Below are positions 8,218-17,176 of a stretch of 23,520 bases of DNA, in pieces. Every line of letters starts with the position of its first letter. Position 1 is the first letter of the stretch. The stretch is from Prevotella sp. CAG:485. Lineage in GTDB: Bacteria; Bacteroidota; Bacteroidia; Bacteroidales; Muribaculaceae. The position numbers and the translations under genes are program-made. Under the pieces are notes generated by a model. It saw nothing but the letters and a program-made list of their open reading frames with translations, searched no databases and had not been told where the DNA came from. Location of the stretch: the NCBI GenBank assembly GCA_000437495.1, contig FR897884.1, forward strand, positions 707-24,226, in the 5' to 3' direction.

Positions 8218-8796
8218 TCAGCGAATTATCTTTACCTGCCCGTCGGCGGTGAGGCGCAGAATATGGCTGGGCAGATGCTCTGTTTTATCCTCGCGGCCAC
8301 TTTCGGCAACATAATCCACCCGCTCTTTCACCTCGTCGCTTATCTGGCTGAAATTGGCGGGAGTTATCTCGCCTGCCAGATTGGCGGATGTGGAAACAAG
8401 CGGTTTGCCTAACCTTCGGGCTAACTCACCGGGAAAACCTTCGGTTACCAGCCTGATGCCTATGGTGCCGTCATCGCCGCACACACCGGGTGCGAGTCCT
8501 ACGCCGCGGTCATAGACTATGGTGAGAGGCTCAACGGCGCTGTCGAGCAGTTCGTAGACCACATCAGGCACCCCTTCCACATACTGCTCAAGTATGCTTT
8601 CCGACCCTACTATGCAGAGCAAAGCCTTTCCCGCGCTGCGTCCTTTTATCTCTCTTAATTTCTCAACGGCTTTGGCGTTGGTGGCATCGCAGCCCAGACC
8701 CCATACCGTATCGGTGGGGTAGAGCAGCAGGCCTCCTTGCTTCAGCACCTCGAGAGCGCGTGTCAAATCCTCTTTATTTATCATCGTCAAGATCAT
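8218..8796 (-). CDS. tsaC: L-threonylcarbamoyladenylate synthase (YrdC/Sua5 family)
   Basis: The predicted protein is 192 aa from the first ATG, or 188 aa from the ATG at 8784. The second start gives the more usual N-terminus (MINKEDLTRALEVLKQGG). Both overlap the end of nadE. The enzyme makes threonylcarbamoyl-AMP from threonine, bicarbonate and ATP for the t6A37 modification of ANN-decoding tRNAs. YrdC hallmarks are GGLLLYPTDTVWGLGCDAT near the N-terminus, the KGR segment (REIKGRSAGKALL) and the STSAN motif (VSTSANLAG). It is the short, single-domain form without the Sua5 C-terminal extension. The next gene follows after 25 nt. Confidence 0.93.
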   Translation of the reverse strand: MILTMINKEDLTRALEVLKQGGLLLYPTDTVWGLGCDATNAKAVEKLREIKGRSAGKALLCIVGSESILEQYVEGVPDVVYELLDSAVEPLTIVYDRGVGLAPGVCGDDGTIGIRLVTEGFPGELARRLGKPLVSTSANLAGEITPANFSQISDEVKERVDYVAESGREDKTEHLPSHILRLTADGQVKIIR

Positions 8797-10681
8797 TTAA
8801 CCAGGTGGCGTATGTAGCGTCGGAAGGCATTCGCCAGTCGCCGCGGGGCGACAGGCAGACGCTGCCAACCTTAGGTCCGTCGGGCAGACAGTTGCGTTTG
8901 AACTGCTGAGTGAAAAAGCGCTTTATAAACACCCTGAGCCATTTCTCTATCACCTCGGCCGGATATTTCTCAGCGAAGACCTGGTTGGCCAGACGGCGGA
9001 TTTTGCGCGGACCAAAGCCACAGCGCACCATGTTATACAAGAAGAAATCGTGCAGCTCGTAGGGTCCCACAATATCCTCCGTGAGCTGACCTATGGCCTT
9101 GTCGTCGGCACCCGGTACAAGCTCCGGACTTACCGGCGTGTCAAGGATGTCTTCCAGCACATCAGCTAATTCGGCGTTATGCTCGGCATAATATCTTATG
9201 AGATGCCTTACCAACGTCTTCGGCACTCCGGCGTTGACGCCATACATGCTCATGTGGTCGCCGTTGTATGTGCACCAACCCAACGCCAACTCGCTCAAAT
9301 CGCCGGTGCCTATCACTATGCCTCCTAACTTGTTGGCATAATCCATCAATACCTGCGTGCGTTCTCGAGCCTGAGCATTCTCATACGTCACATCGGTTGT
9401 AACGCCGTCATGGCCAATGTCTTTCAGATGTTCCGAGGCAGCCTTTCCTATTGGTATTTCGCGCAGGGTCACGCCCAACAACTCGCACAGCTCAACGGCA
9501 TTATTGCGTGTTCGGCCGGTAGTGGCGAATCCGGGCATCGTTATGGCGTGAATGTTTTTGCGGTCAAGGCCGAGCTTGTCGAAGGCTTTCACCGTTACCA
9601 GGAGGGCGAGGGTGGAATCGAGTCCGCCGCTGACGCCTATCACACACGCGCAGCCGTTGAGTTGTTTCAGCCGGCGTGCCAGGCCCACAATCTGTATCGA
9701 CGAAATTTCTTCGCATCGGGCATCACCCTTCGGCGGCACAAAAGGCTCGCGTTCTATCTGTCGCAGCAGAGGCGAGTGATAGATGTCGGCGTTCTCGCTG
9801 CCGTAAAAGTTTTCTACCCAGCCCAATTCACCGTGGCCGTAATAACCCGTTGTGGCGCGGTCATGATCCAACAGCTGCAGGTCAACATCTGCCGTAACAC
9901 TTTTGCTGTTCAGGCTGAATCGTTCTGTTGAGGCCAACAGGCGTCCGTTCTCGGCTATCAGTCCATTGCCCGAATAGACCACATCAGAGCTCGACTCTCC
10001 GAATCCGGCTCCTGAGTATATGTAAGCGCACCGCAGACGCCCCGATTGCTGGCGCACCAAATCAACAAGATACGCGTGTTTGCCGGCTACCTCATTGCTG
10101 GCCGACAGATTCAGGATGACATTGGCTCCGGCAATTGCTGCGTACGTCGACGGCGGAAGCGGTGCCCAAAGGTCTTCGCAAATCTCCACGCCAACTTTTA
10201 TTTCACCGCATACAAACAACTGGTCCATATCCATCAGTACGTCAGTGTCGCAGTAATGTATGAATTTTGTAACATCCTGACCTGAGGCAAACCATCTTTT
10301 CTCGTAATATTCGCCATACTCAGGCAAATATCTTTTCGGCACTAAACCCAGCAAACGGCCCTCGTAAATTATGGCGGCGCAGTTATACAGACTTCCATGG
10401 TTTCGTACCGGCACACCCACAGCCACAAGAGCTTTCCATGCTTTTGAGGCTTCAATTATTTTGCCCACGGCCTTTTCTGCTTCCGTGAGCAGGCGTTGTT
10501 GCATAAACAAATCGCCGCACGAATAGCCCGTGATGCCTAATTCAGGGGTTACCACTATTTCGCTTCCGACCTCAACAGCCGCCGTTATGTCTTTTATCAG
10601 CGCCGCGCTGTTGTAATCAACATCGGCAACGCGCACCGAGGGCACAAGGGCCGTCGCTCTTACAAATCCATCTCTATCCAT
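8774..10681 (-). CDS. nadE: glutamine-hydrolysing NAD+ synthase
   Basis: The predicted protein is 635 aa, a two-domain enzyme that makes NAD+ from nicotinic acid adenine dinucleotide using glutamine as the ammonia source. The N-terminal nitrilase-type glutaminase has the Glu47-Lys116-Cys168 triad in TPELGITGY, PKRYLPEYGEYYE and VGVEICEDLW. The C-terminal synthetase has the ATP-pyrophosphatase P-loop SGGLDS at 351-356, and a later GTGDLSELALGWCTYNGDH segment (codons around 9255-9310). It is the first gene of a nine-gene run: tsaC overlaps its 3' end, and a consensus promoter sits only about 10 nt before its ATG. Confidence 0.97.
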   Translation of the reverse strand: MDRDGFVRATALVPSVRVADVDYNSAALIKDITAAVEVGSEIVVTPELGITGYSCGDLFMQQRLLTEAEKAVGKIIEASKAWKALVAVGVPVRNHGSLYNCAAIIYEGRLLGLVPKRYLPEYGEYYEKRWFASGQDVTKFIHYCDTDVLMDMDQLFVCGEIKVGVEICEDLWAPLPPSTYAAIAGANVILNLSASNEVAGKHAYLVDLVRQQSGRLRCAYIYSGAGFGESSSDVVYSGNGLIAENGRLLASTERFSLNSKSVTADVDLQLLDHDRATTGYYGHGELGWVENFYGSENADIYHSPLLRQIEREPFVPPKGDARCEEISSIQIVGLARRLKQLNGCACVIGVSGGLDSTLALLVTVKAFDKLGLDRKNIHAITMPGFATTGRTRNNAVELCELLGVTLREIPIGKAASEHLKDIGHDGVTTDVTYENAQARERTQVLMDYANKLGGIVIGTGDLSELALGWCTYNGDHMSMYGVNAGVPKTLVRHLIRYYAEHNAELADVLEDILDTPVSPELVPGADDKAIGQLTEDIVGPYELHDFFLYNMVRCGFGPRKIRRLANQVFAEKYPAEVIEKWLRVFIKRFFTQQFKRNCLPDGPKVGSVCLSPRGDWRMPSDATYATWLNDLDDDK

Positions 10682-10690
10682 AATATTCTA

Positions 10691-10722
10691 CAAATTTATA
10701 AAATATTTTTAACCCTTACAAA
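10691..10722 (-). promoter_or_regulatory. Bacteroidetes-type promoter of the nadE operon
   Basis: On the minus strand, TTTG (10722-10719) is followed after 20 nt by TAAATTTG (10698-10691). This is an exact match to the Bacteroidetes primary-sigma consensus TTTG-N19-21-TAnnTTTG. The -7 box ends 9 nt before the nadE ATG, so the transcript would be nearly leaderless. It is the only strong promoter I see for the nine genes from nadE to menE. Confidence 0.75.
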
Positions 10723-10959
10723 TTCCGCCGGTGAATCTTTTGCGTGTTTCCGCTGCTCTCAGGGCTTGTTATATGCACGCTTTGAGGATGCTGAGGGTTT
10801 GCTAAGTGCCTTAATATCATGGCTTTTCGCGGTTTTTGCCCTTGAATCGGTTGATCCTTTTGTCCCGACACCTTCAGACACAAACAAAGCCGCAGGTACT
10901 CTTGGAGCAGGATTCATGCTTTTGCATATAATCTGCTCCGGGAGCTTTCTGCGGTGCGC

Positions 10960-10992
10960 CGATGCACATATTTGCTGTTTATCTGTGCATCG
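10960..10992 (-). terminator. possible terminator hairpin after lpxA
   Basis: Perfect 9-bp inverted repeat (cgatgcaca at 10960-10968, tgtgcatcg at 10984-10992) with a 15-nt loop, 16 nt beyond the lpxA stop. lpxA ends with tandem stops TAA TAG. There is no U-tract after the stem, so it could also be an RNA-stabilising hairpin or a binding site. Confidence 0.45.
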
Positions 10993-11008
10993 TAATCTGG
11001 GAGGGCTA

Positions 11009-11797
11009 TTAAACGGCCGAGCGGATAATGCCGCGTTGCGAATTGTTTACGAAGTCTATGATTTCGTTGCGCAACGGATGGTCAGGCACTTTTGCCAAAA
11101 CCAGTTTGATAGCATTTGTTACGTTCAGGTCGCTCAAATAGAGAATCCGGTAAGTCTGGGCTATGATGTCTATTTCCTCCTGCGTGTAGCCGTGACGGTG
11201 CAGACCGACGCTGTTGAGGCCTACATAGCTTATCGGCTCGCGGGCTGCTTTTACATACGGCGGTATGTCTTTGTTTACCAGGGCGCCCCCCTGAAGCATA
11301 ATACCTTTGCCCAGGTGGCAGAACTGATGAATCATGCTGCCGCCGCCTATCACGGCGTTGTCGTCGATGATTACCTCACCGCCTATCTGGCTGGCGTTGC
11401 TGATGATGATGCCGTTGCCTAACTTGCAGTCGTGAGCCACGTGCGTGTATGCCATAAGCAGGCAGTTCTCGCCGACTACCGTCTTGCCCTTTGAGGCAGT
11501 GCCTTTATTCACCGTTACACATTCTCTGAGCGTTGTGCCCGAGCCTACATAAGCCACGGTTTTCTCGCCCCGATATTTCAGGTCCTGCGGTATGGCAGCC
11601 ACCACGGCACCGGGGAATATCCTTACGTTGTCGCCGATGCGGGCACCGGGGAAGATGGTAACATTGCCGTAAATTTCCACATTGTCGCCTATCTCAACGT
11701 CCTCGTGGATTATGGTAAAGTTGCCTATGTGAGCGTTTTTGCCTATTTTGGCATCCGGGTGAACACTATACAACGCCTGATTGCAAAGAAGATCCAT
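11009..11797 (-). CDS. lpxA: acyl-ACP-UDP-N-acetylglucosamine O-acyltransferase
   Basis: The predicted protein is 262 aa, matching E. coli LpxA in length. It adds the 3-hydroxyacyl chain to UDP-GlcNAc, the first step of lipid A synthesis, in the cytosol as a left-handed beta-helix trimer. Many hexapeptide repeats are visible (for example AKIGKNAHIG, VEIGDNVEIYG, ARIGDNVRIFPG). The catalytic base is His122 in YTHVAHDC (His125 in E. coli). The C-terminal helical domain (from about residue 200) ends IIRSAV. The start is 8 nt after the lpxC-fabZ stop. It closes the three-gene lipid A block and ends in tandem stops TAA TAG. Confidence 0.97.
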   Translation of the reverse strand: MDLLCNQALYSVHPDAKIGKNAHIGNFTIIHEDVEIGDNVEIYGNVTIFPGARIGDNVRIFPGAVVAAIPQDLKYRGEKTVAYVGSGTTLRECVTVNKGTASKGKTVVGENCLLMAYTHVAHDCKLGNGIIISNASQIGGEVIIDDNAVIGGGSMIHQFCHLGKGIMLQGGALVNKDIPPYVKAAREPISYVGLNSVGLHRHGYTQEEIDIIAQTYRILYLSDLNVTNAIKLVLAKVPDHPLRNEIIDFVNNSQRGIIRSAV

Positions 11798-11805
11798 ATT
11801 GGAAG

Positions 11806-13191
11806 TTACTTTTTGTTCTTAACTATCTGAGCCATGAACTCTGCCTCGCATACTATCTTTTCGCCCACGAAAGCATATCCTTTCACCACGGCGCAGCCGC
11901 GACGGATATCGGTAACGAGTCCTACGCTCAGCAACAGGGTGTTGCCCGGAATTACTTTCTGGCGGAATTTCACATTGTCTATTTTCAGGAAATAGGTGGA
12001 ATATGTCTCCGGCTCCTCTACCATGTTGAGTACGAGCACACCGGCCGTCTGCGCCATAGCCTCAACCTGAAGCACGCCGGGCATCACCGGTTCCTGCGGG
12101 AAATGACCCTGGAAGAAAGGCTCGTTGACGGTTACGTTCTTCACTGCCACAGCATGACGTTTGTCGAGCTCTATGATTTTGTCGATGAGCAGGAACGGAT
12201 AGCGGTGAGGCAGCAGCTTCTTTATGCCGTTGACGTCGATGAGGGGCTGTGCGCCGGGATTGTAGAGCGGACTCTGCACCTCGGTGTGGCGCACTTCCTT
12301 ACGCAGCATACGTGCAAAACGGGTGTTGATGGAATGGCCCGGACGGATGGCCACTACACGCCCTTTCAGCGGACGCCCTATCAGGCTCAGGTCGCCAAGC
12401 ACATCCATCAGCTTGTGGCGTGCCGGCTCATTGTCCCATTTCAGCGGACGAGGATTGATGTAGCCCAAATGCTCCAGATGCATGGGAGGCATATCCATCA
12501 GCTCGCATATCTTGTTTACGTTTTCCTGAGTAGTCTCGCGGTCATATATCACTATGGCGTTGTCCAGGTCGCCGCCTTTGATAAGACCATGCTTCATCAG
12601 CTCCTCTATTTCGCGAACGAACACAAACGTGCGGGCGCCCGCAACTTCCTCCTTGAACTCGGCCAGGTCATCGAGCACTGCAAACTGGTTGGGAAGTACC
12701 GGCGAGTTATATTCCACCATGGTCTCCACGGAGAAGTTCTCCTCCGGATAGATGGTTATTGTGCTTCCCGTTTCCGGGTCATGGAGCTGAGTCTTTTGCT
12801 TTATGATGTAGAAGTCCTTGTCGTGGTCCTGCTCCTCAAGGCCAACCTTTTCTATCTCTTCAATGAAGCGAATGCCCGAACCGTCGAGAATAGGCACTTC
12901 CGGACCGTCTACTTCAATCAGGCAGTTATCCACTCCTGAGGCGAACAAAGCTGCCAGAGCATGTTCTACGGTGCTGACGCGAACGTCGCCGCGGCCCAAC
13001 ACTGTGCCACGGGCTGTATCAACCACATTCTCGGCCAAGGCATCTATTACCGGTTCTCCTTCCAGATCCACACGTTTGAATTTGTAGCCGTGGTTGGCGG
13101 GTGCCGGTTTGAAGGTGGCTTTGATATTGATGCCGCTGTGAAGCCCTTTCCCTTCAAGGGTAAACGGGGCTTTGAGTGTCTGCTGATTCAT
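11806..13191 (-). CDS. lpxC: bifunctional UDP-3-O-acyl-GlcNAc deacetylase / 3-hydroxyacyl-ACP dehydratase
   Basis: The predicted protein is 461 aa, a fusion of LpxC (about 1-305) and FabZ (about 318-461). LpxC is the zinc deacetylase that commits the cell to lipid A. Its expected ligands are His77 (STVEHALA), His259 and Asp263 (ARHKLMD), with Glu76 as base and His286 (RPGHSINT) as acid. FabZ dehydrates 3-hydroxyacyl-ACP in fatty acid elongation. Its His363 (FFQGHFPQEPVMPG) and Glu377 (QVEAMAQTAG) are present, after PHRYPFLLIDKI. This fusion is a known Bacteroidetes trait. Putting both activities in one chain places the competition for hydroxyacyl-ACP between lipid A and fatty acids under common expression. 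It lies between lpxD (28-nt gap) and lpxA (8-nt gap). Confidence 0.97.
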   Translation of the reverse strand: MNQQTLKAPFTLEGKGLHSGINIKATFKPAPANHGYKFKRVDLEGEPVIDALAENVVDTARGTVLGRGDVRVSTVEHALAALFASGVDNCLIEVDGPEVPILDGSGIRFIEEIEKVGLEEQDHDKDFYIIKQKTQLHDPETGSTITIYPEENFSVETMVEYNSPVLPNQFAVLDDLAEFKEEVAGARTFVFVREIEELMKHGLIKGGDLDNAIVIYDRETTQENVNKICELMDMPPMHLEHLGYINPRPLKWDNEPARHKLMDVLGDLSLIGRPLKGRVVAIRPGHSINTRFARMLRKEVRHTEVQSPLYNPGAQPLIDVNGIKKLLPHRYPFLLIDKIIELDKRHAVAVKNVTVNEPFFQGHFPQEPVMPGVLQVEAMAQTAGVLVLNMVEEPETYSTYFLKIDNVKFRQKVIPGNTLLLSVGLVTDIRRGCAVVKGYAFVGEKIVCEAEFMAQIVKNKK

Positions 13192-13219
13192 GTTTTATCT
13201 TGTGTTCTTTATTTACTGA

Positions 13220-14224
13220 TTAAAGTTTTCCTTCATCAAAAAGCCTTCCCAATTTCTTGAGATAGACCTGATTTTTAGCAAATTGACGTGCATCGATTGC
13301 CGGATAGCCGAGCAGACCCTTGTCAGAGCCTACATTATTCGGAATGCCGCTCTGGGCGCCTATGCGGTTGCGGTCGCCCACAGTGATGTGTCCGGCGAAA
13401 CCTACCTGTCCGCCAATCATATTGTCGTTGCCTATCCGGGTGCTTCCGGCTATGCCTGTCTGAGCCGCAAAGACATTGTTGGTGCCTATTTGCACATTAT
13501 GGGCCACCTGCACCAGATTGTCAATCTTTGTGCCGTGGCCTATGTGAGTCTCGCCGAAGGTGGCGCGGTCAATGGTAACGTTGGCGCCTATCTCTACATC
13601 GTCATCAATGCGAACCTTGCCAAGCTGAGGAATCTTCTCATATTCGCCCGAGGCAGTGGGAGCGAAGCCGAAACCGTCGGCGCCTATCACCGTGCCCGAG
13701 TGAATGATGCAGCGGTTGCCTATGCGGCAGCCCGGATAGATTCGCACTCCTGCGTTGATAACGGTTTCTTCGCCAATCTCCACATCGTGCCCTATGTAAC
13801 TTTGCGGATAAATCTTTGTTCCTTTGCCAATCTTCACCCCGTCGGCCACATACGCAAAAGCGCCGATATAGGCTTTCTCGGGCAATTCAAATCCTTCGGG
13901 CACACGGCACGGCTGCTCAATGCCTTCGGGCTGATGCATCGTCATACGCTGCACCTGAGTCATCAGTTCCGCCAAAGTGGCGTAGGGGTCTGCCACATGC
14001 AGTAACGCTGCGCTCAACGGCTGCTCAGGCTTGAAGTCGTTTGACACAAGCACAGCCGAAGCCTTGGTGCTGTATATGAGATGGGTATATTTGGGATTCG
14101 CCAAGAATGTTATGCTTCCCTTTCCGGCTTGGTCAAGGGGTCCGAACGATTCTATCTCTACGTTCTCATCCCCTTCTACACGACCTCCCACAAGGGCTGC
14201 TAAATCCTTTAAGGCTATTTTCAT
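13220..14224 (-). CDS. lpxD: UDP-3-O-(3-hydroxyacyl)glucosamine N-acyltransferase
   Basis: The predicted protein is 334 aa, slightly shorter than E. coli LpxD. It adds the second hydroxyacyl chain to the product of LpxC. The N-terminal uridine-binding domain (about 1-100, with ITFLANPKY) is followed by a left-handed beta-helix of hexapeptide repeats and a C-terminal helix. The catalytic His is His242 in VQVAHNVQIG (His239 in E. coli). The glycine-rich GADGFGFAP at 181-189 is typical. As first gene of lpxD - lpxC-fabZ - lpxA it is separated from the upstream peptidase gene by 156 nt, with a possible promoter just before it. Confidence 0.97.
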   Translation of the reverse strand: MKIALKDLAALVGGRVEGDENVEIESFGPLDQAGKGSITFLANPKYTHLIYSTKASAVLVSNDFKPEQPLSAALLHVADPYATLAELMTQVQRMTMHQPEGIEQPCRVPEGFELPEKAYIGAFAYVADGVKIGKGTKIYPQSYIGHDVEIGEETVINAGVRIYPGCRIGNRCIIHSGTVIGADGFGFAPTASGEYEKIPQLGKVRIDDDVEIGANVTIDRATFGETHIGHGTKIDNLVQVAHNVQIGTNNVFAAQTGIAGSTRIGNDNMIGGQVGFAGHITVGDRNRIGAQSGIPNNVGSDKGLLGYPAIDARQFAKNQVYLKKLGRLFDEGKL

Positions 14225-14247
14225 CTTTTCTTCTTACAAATTTTTTG

Positions 14248-14279
14248 CAAATATCGGAAAAAATTTTTACACCGCCAAA
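14248..14279 (-). promoter_or_regulatory. possible promoter of the lpxD operon
   Basis: On the minus strand, TTTG (14279-14276) is followed after 20 nt by GATATTTG (14255-14248). The spacing and TTTG parts fit the Bacteroidetes consensus, but the TA of TAnnTTTG is not matched in register. The position, 24 nt before the ATG, is plausible. A run of seven G (14312-14318, + strand) lies just upstream in the same spacer. Confidence 0.4.
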
Positions 14280-14380
14280 CTTGATGTAACTGCCTGTTTC
14301 CAAAAGAGAAAGGGGGGGCCAATTTTCAGCCAATTGACACACCCTTGCAATGATGAAAAAATTAAACGAGGAGAAATAGT

Positions 14381-17170
14381 TTAACGTGGCGTAAGTGTGA
14401 GACGAGTGCGGTTGGCTTTAGCAGCCTTTTCGGTGAAGCTTCTCACATCCTCGGGAGTTATGCTGTTGAGGGCAGCGACATAGTCGTTGGCGAAATCCAG
14501 ACCATAGTCATTGTATTTCTGCAGAGCTGACAGCCAGAAGCCATTCTCTGTCAGACCCTCGCGGAAGTTCTTTATGAGATATTCGCGAACTTTGTCAACC
14601 TCCTCGGCACTCGGAGCCTCCTTTGCCATGAGGGAATATACACTTTCAACGGCAGCTTTTACTTCCTGAGCATGCTCGGGAGCAGTCTTGATGTAAAGGG
14701 GCCACAGGAAGGAGGGGGCGTCAGTGCCGTTGAGGTCCGGATTCACCGAGCAATGACCCATGATGGAATATGTCCAGCCTTTATCCTCGCGCAAATCCTT
14801 CAGCAGGCGGCTTTCAATAATGTCGCCGGCAATGAGTGCCGTGAGATAGTTCTTGATGTCATAATCGGCATGGCCGCTGAGGAAGCTGTAAGAGATGGCC
14901 GTGGGCGTCTCCATGGGCATATTGAAGTCGATATCCTTGCGTCCAGGTGTATATCGGTAGCCTATGTCCTTGGGCGTCTCCATGCGTCCATAAGCGGGCA
15001 ATGAAGACACATAACGCTCCATCAGCTCTTCCAATTCTTTCCATTCAAAGTCTCCTGTGGCGTAGAAGGTAAAGTCGCTGAAATCCGAGAAACGGTCGCG
15101 ATAGACATTGGCAATGGTGTCGAGGTTCAGAGAACGAACCATTGCGGCCGACTCTTTGCGGCCAAGGGGATGACGGTTATAGACATTCAGGTGAATACTG
15201 TCGCCCATTACCTGAACCGGATTCGAGCCCTGACCTGCAAGTCTCTCAGCTGTTGAACCTTGCCAGATGGCAAAATTGGCGGCATCAGGCTGAGCAGCGG
15301 TTAGTTTCAGATACAGCACACGGAAGGCATCTTCGCGGTCGTTAGGGCCGGCGCTGAGCTGCACGCTTTCCGACGTATTGTCAATGTCCGTTTTCACAGC
15401 AAGATCTTTGCCGGCCAGTCTGCGGCGTAAGCGCGACTGAGTGTAGTCTCCATAGCAGAATAGGGGCGAAACATCGTTAATCATCTTCAGCTCTCCCGCT
15501 ATTTCCGGTGTATAATTTTGCGACAGTCCGCCGGGACCTTTGCCTATGAGATAGAATTGTCCGGGTTTGTAATCTGTTTTCTTGGCATAGACTTTTACGC
15601 CGTTGCTCAGGGTGTAGAGTCGGCAGCCGAGATTCGCCACAGTGTCATATTTCACAATGTTGCCTCGCAGGGGTTCCTGCTCAAGAATCGGACCGCTCAC
15701 GGCTTTGACGCTGTAAGGCTTCAGGTCCATGTCGTTGACGGTGTTCAGAGCCTTATTGAAAATATCGGCTGTAAGGGGCTGACTGTTTTCGGGCCTCATG
15801 CCCACAACCACCATATTGCGACCTGAGCCGTTGCGGTCGGCTATTGAGGCAAGAAGCTCTGTGCAATACTCAGGCGTCATACCGTCAATAACGGCCTGAA
15901 GCGAGTCCAGTTCTGCGTCAATTGACAGCAACGGGCCTCTGTCGAGGAAATGGCGCACCCAGCGGCGTGAATAGGCTGTGTTGCTGTCTTTCTTATTCCT
16001 GCGTTGCTTGGTGAGCTCGCCCATATATTCGGTTTTTGCCATTTCCAGCTCTTCGGGTGTAAAGCCATGGTCAAGAGCCCTGAGCACCTCTGCATACCAG
16101 GCGCTGAAGGCATCCTTCTCGCGTCCTTTCTTCACAATGCCGCGCATAACAAAAGAATGTTCGCCACGGCTGAGAAGAAAGTTTGTGAAGCCGACTCCCA
16201 ACGACTGCCACGGACAATCAGCTGTCTGCTCAAGTGAATCCATGCGCTCGGCGAGCATGCTGCCCAAAAGACTCTCGCCAACCTTGCGGCGCCAGTAATC
16301 TTCACCGGTGAGCTCGGGGGCTTTGTGCTTGAAATGAAGCTGCAGCATGTTATGACCCTGCTCCGGGTCTGAGCCTATGGCCACAATCATCTTCTTATTG
16401 TCGGGCACCTTGGGCAACATCGCTTTGCCACCCTTTGCGTTTCCGGCTTTCAGGGGCGAAAACATCTGCTTTACTTTAGCTTCCATGATGTCGGGATTGA
16501 AGTCTCCCACAACTATCACGGCCTGATTCTCCGGTCGGTGCCAGCGGCGATAATATCCGCGCAGCGTTTCCGGCTTGAAGTTCTTCACCACGCTCATCAG
16601 ACCTATGGGCATACGTTTGCCATAGATGCTGCCGGGGTAAATCTGAGGCAGTATTTTTTCCAGGATGCGGTTTGATGCTGCCGACCTGTGTCGCCATTCT
16701 CCCTCTATGACACCGCGTTCAGCGTCGATGTCGGAGTCATTGAGACAGAGAGCAGAGCTCCAGTCGCGAAGAATGAGCAGGCACGAATCGAGCGAGCTTT
16801 GTCTTACGGTAGGCACGCGACTGATGTTGTAAACCGTTTCATCCGTTGAGGTATAAGCGTTGAGGTCGGCACCGAATTTGACGCCGATGCTCTCAAGATA
16901 GGTTATCAGTGAGTTGCCGGGAAAATGCTCAGAGCCATTGAAGGCCATGTGCTCCAGAAAATGAGCCAGACCGCGTTCATTTTCCTTCTCCTGCACGGAA
17001 CCAGTGCGTTGGGCAAGGAAGAAATCCGCCTGTCCCTTCGGCTCCTGATTCCGCATTATGTAGTATGTAAGCCCGTTGGGCAGAGTGCCTGTGCGTACCT
17101 GCTGCGTCATGCTGAAAGCAGTGCTTGACGCCGCCAGGCTTATTAGTGTTGAAATTAGAAATCGTTTCAT
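14381..17170 (-). CDS. periplasmic M16 zinc metallopeptidase, PqqL/FusC-like
   Basis: The predicted protein is 929 aa with a signal peptide (MKRFLISTLISLAASSTAFS). The inverted zinc motif is HFLEH (His70, Glu73, His74), and the distal ligand is expected in AERGVIEGEWR (Glu158, with Glu151 nearby). The segment from AHFLEHMAFNG through GADLNAYTSTDETVYN closely resembles E. coli PqqL (about 931 aa), which places this in the four-repeat, single-chain M16 group that works in the periplasm. A second, inactive half (from about residue 500) contains the DFTFYATGDFEWKELEEL segment. It starts 6 nt after the DUF6850-like gene and is the last gene of the TonB-receptor operon. From recalled homologues, FusC of Pectobacterium digests ferredoxin imported by TonB receptor FusA. 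A comparable role here is inference. Confidence 0.9.
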   Translation of the reverse strand: MKRFLISTLISLAASSTAFSMTQQVRTGTLPNGLTYYIMRNQEPKGQADFFLAQRTGSVQEKENERGLAHFLEHMAFNGSEHFPGNSLITYLESIGVKFGADLNAYTSTDETVYNISRVPTVRQSSLDSCLLILRDWSSALCLNDSDIDAERGVIEGEWRHRSAASNRILEKILPQIYPGSIYGKRMPIGLMSVVKNFKPETLRGYYRRWHRPENQAVIVVGDFNPDIMEAKVKQMFSPLKAGNAKGGKAMLPKVPDNKKMIVAIGSDPEQGHNMLQLHFKHKAPELTGEDYWRRKVGESLLGSMLAERMDSLEQTADCPWQSLGVGFTNFLLSRGEHSFVMRGIVKKGREKDAFSAWYAEVLRALDHGFTPEELEMAKTEYMGELTKQRRNKKDSNTAYSRRWVRHFLDRGPLLSIDAELDSLQAVIDGMTPEYCTELLASIADRNGSGRNMVVVGMRPENSQPLTADIFNKALNTVNDMDLKPYSVKAVSGPILEQEPLRGNIVKYDTVANLGCRLYTLSNGVKVYAKKTDYKPGQFYLIGKGPGGLSQNYTPEIAGELKMINDVSPLFCYGDYTQSRLRRRLAGKDLAVKTDIDNTSESVQLSAGPNDREDAFRVLYLKLTAAQPDAANFAIWQGSTAERLAGQGSNPVQVMGDSIHLNVYNRHPLGRKESAAMVRSLNLDTIANVYRDRFSDFSDFTFYATGDFEWKELEELMERYVSSLPAYGRMETPKDIGYRYTPGRKDIDFNMPMETPTAISYSFLSGHADYDIKNYLTALIAGDIIESRLLKDLREDKGWTYSIMGHCSVNPDLNGTDAPSFLWPLYIKTAPEHAQEVKAAVESVYSLMAKEAPSAEEVDKVREYLIKNFREGLTENGFWLSALQKYNDYGLDFANDYVAALNSITPEDVRSFTEKAAKANRTRLTLTPR

Positions 17171-17176
17171 TGTCAG

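Larger units (their letters stand above)
10682..11008 (-). other. lpxA-nadE spacer (327 bp): hairpin, promoter, no convincing gene
   Basis: This is the longest gene-free stretch in the window. Next to lpxA it holds a 9-bp inverted repeat, and next to nadE a consensus promoter. Between them is a 52-codon open frame on the minus strand (10917-10759, starting MNPAPRVPAALFVSEG and rich in Lys, Ser and Ala). A shorter 31-codon frame overlaps it upstream. Neither has a clear ribosome-binding context, and third-position base use differs from the neighbouring genes, so I do not call them genes. I see no tRNA or structured RNA that I recognise. Confidence 0.5.

Noticed and set aside
10766..11422. 218-codon + strand frame covering the spacer and part of lpxA
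   Set aside because: Most of it is antisense to lpxA. The hydrophobic beginning is the complement of the Lys/Ser-rich spacer frame, and there is no supporting context.
12103..12939. 278-codon open frame on the + strand
   Set aside because: It is antisense to lpxC-fabZ, a fully conserved gene.
11806..13191. lpxC fused to fabZ as a novel fusion
   Set aside because: This fusion is a known feature of Bacteroidetes, so it is taxonomic evidence rather than a discovery.
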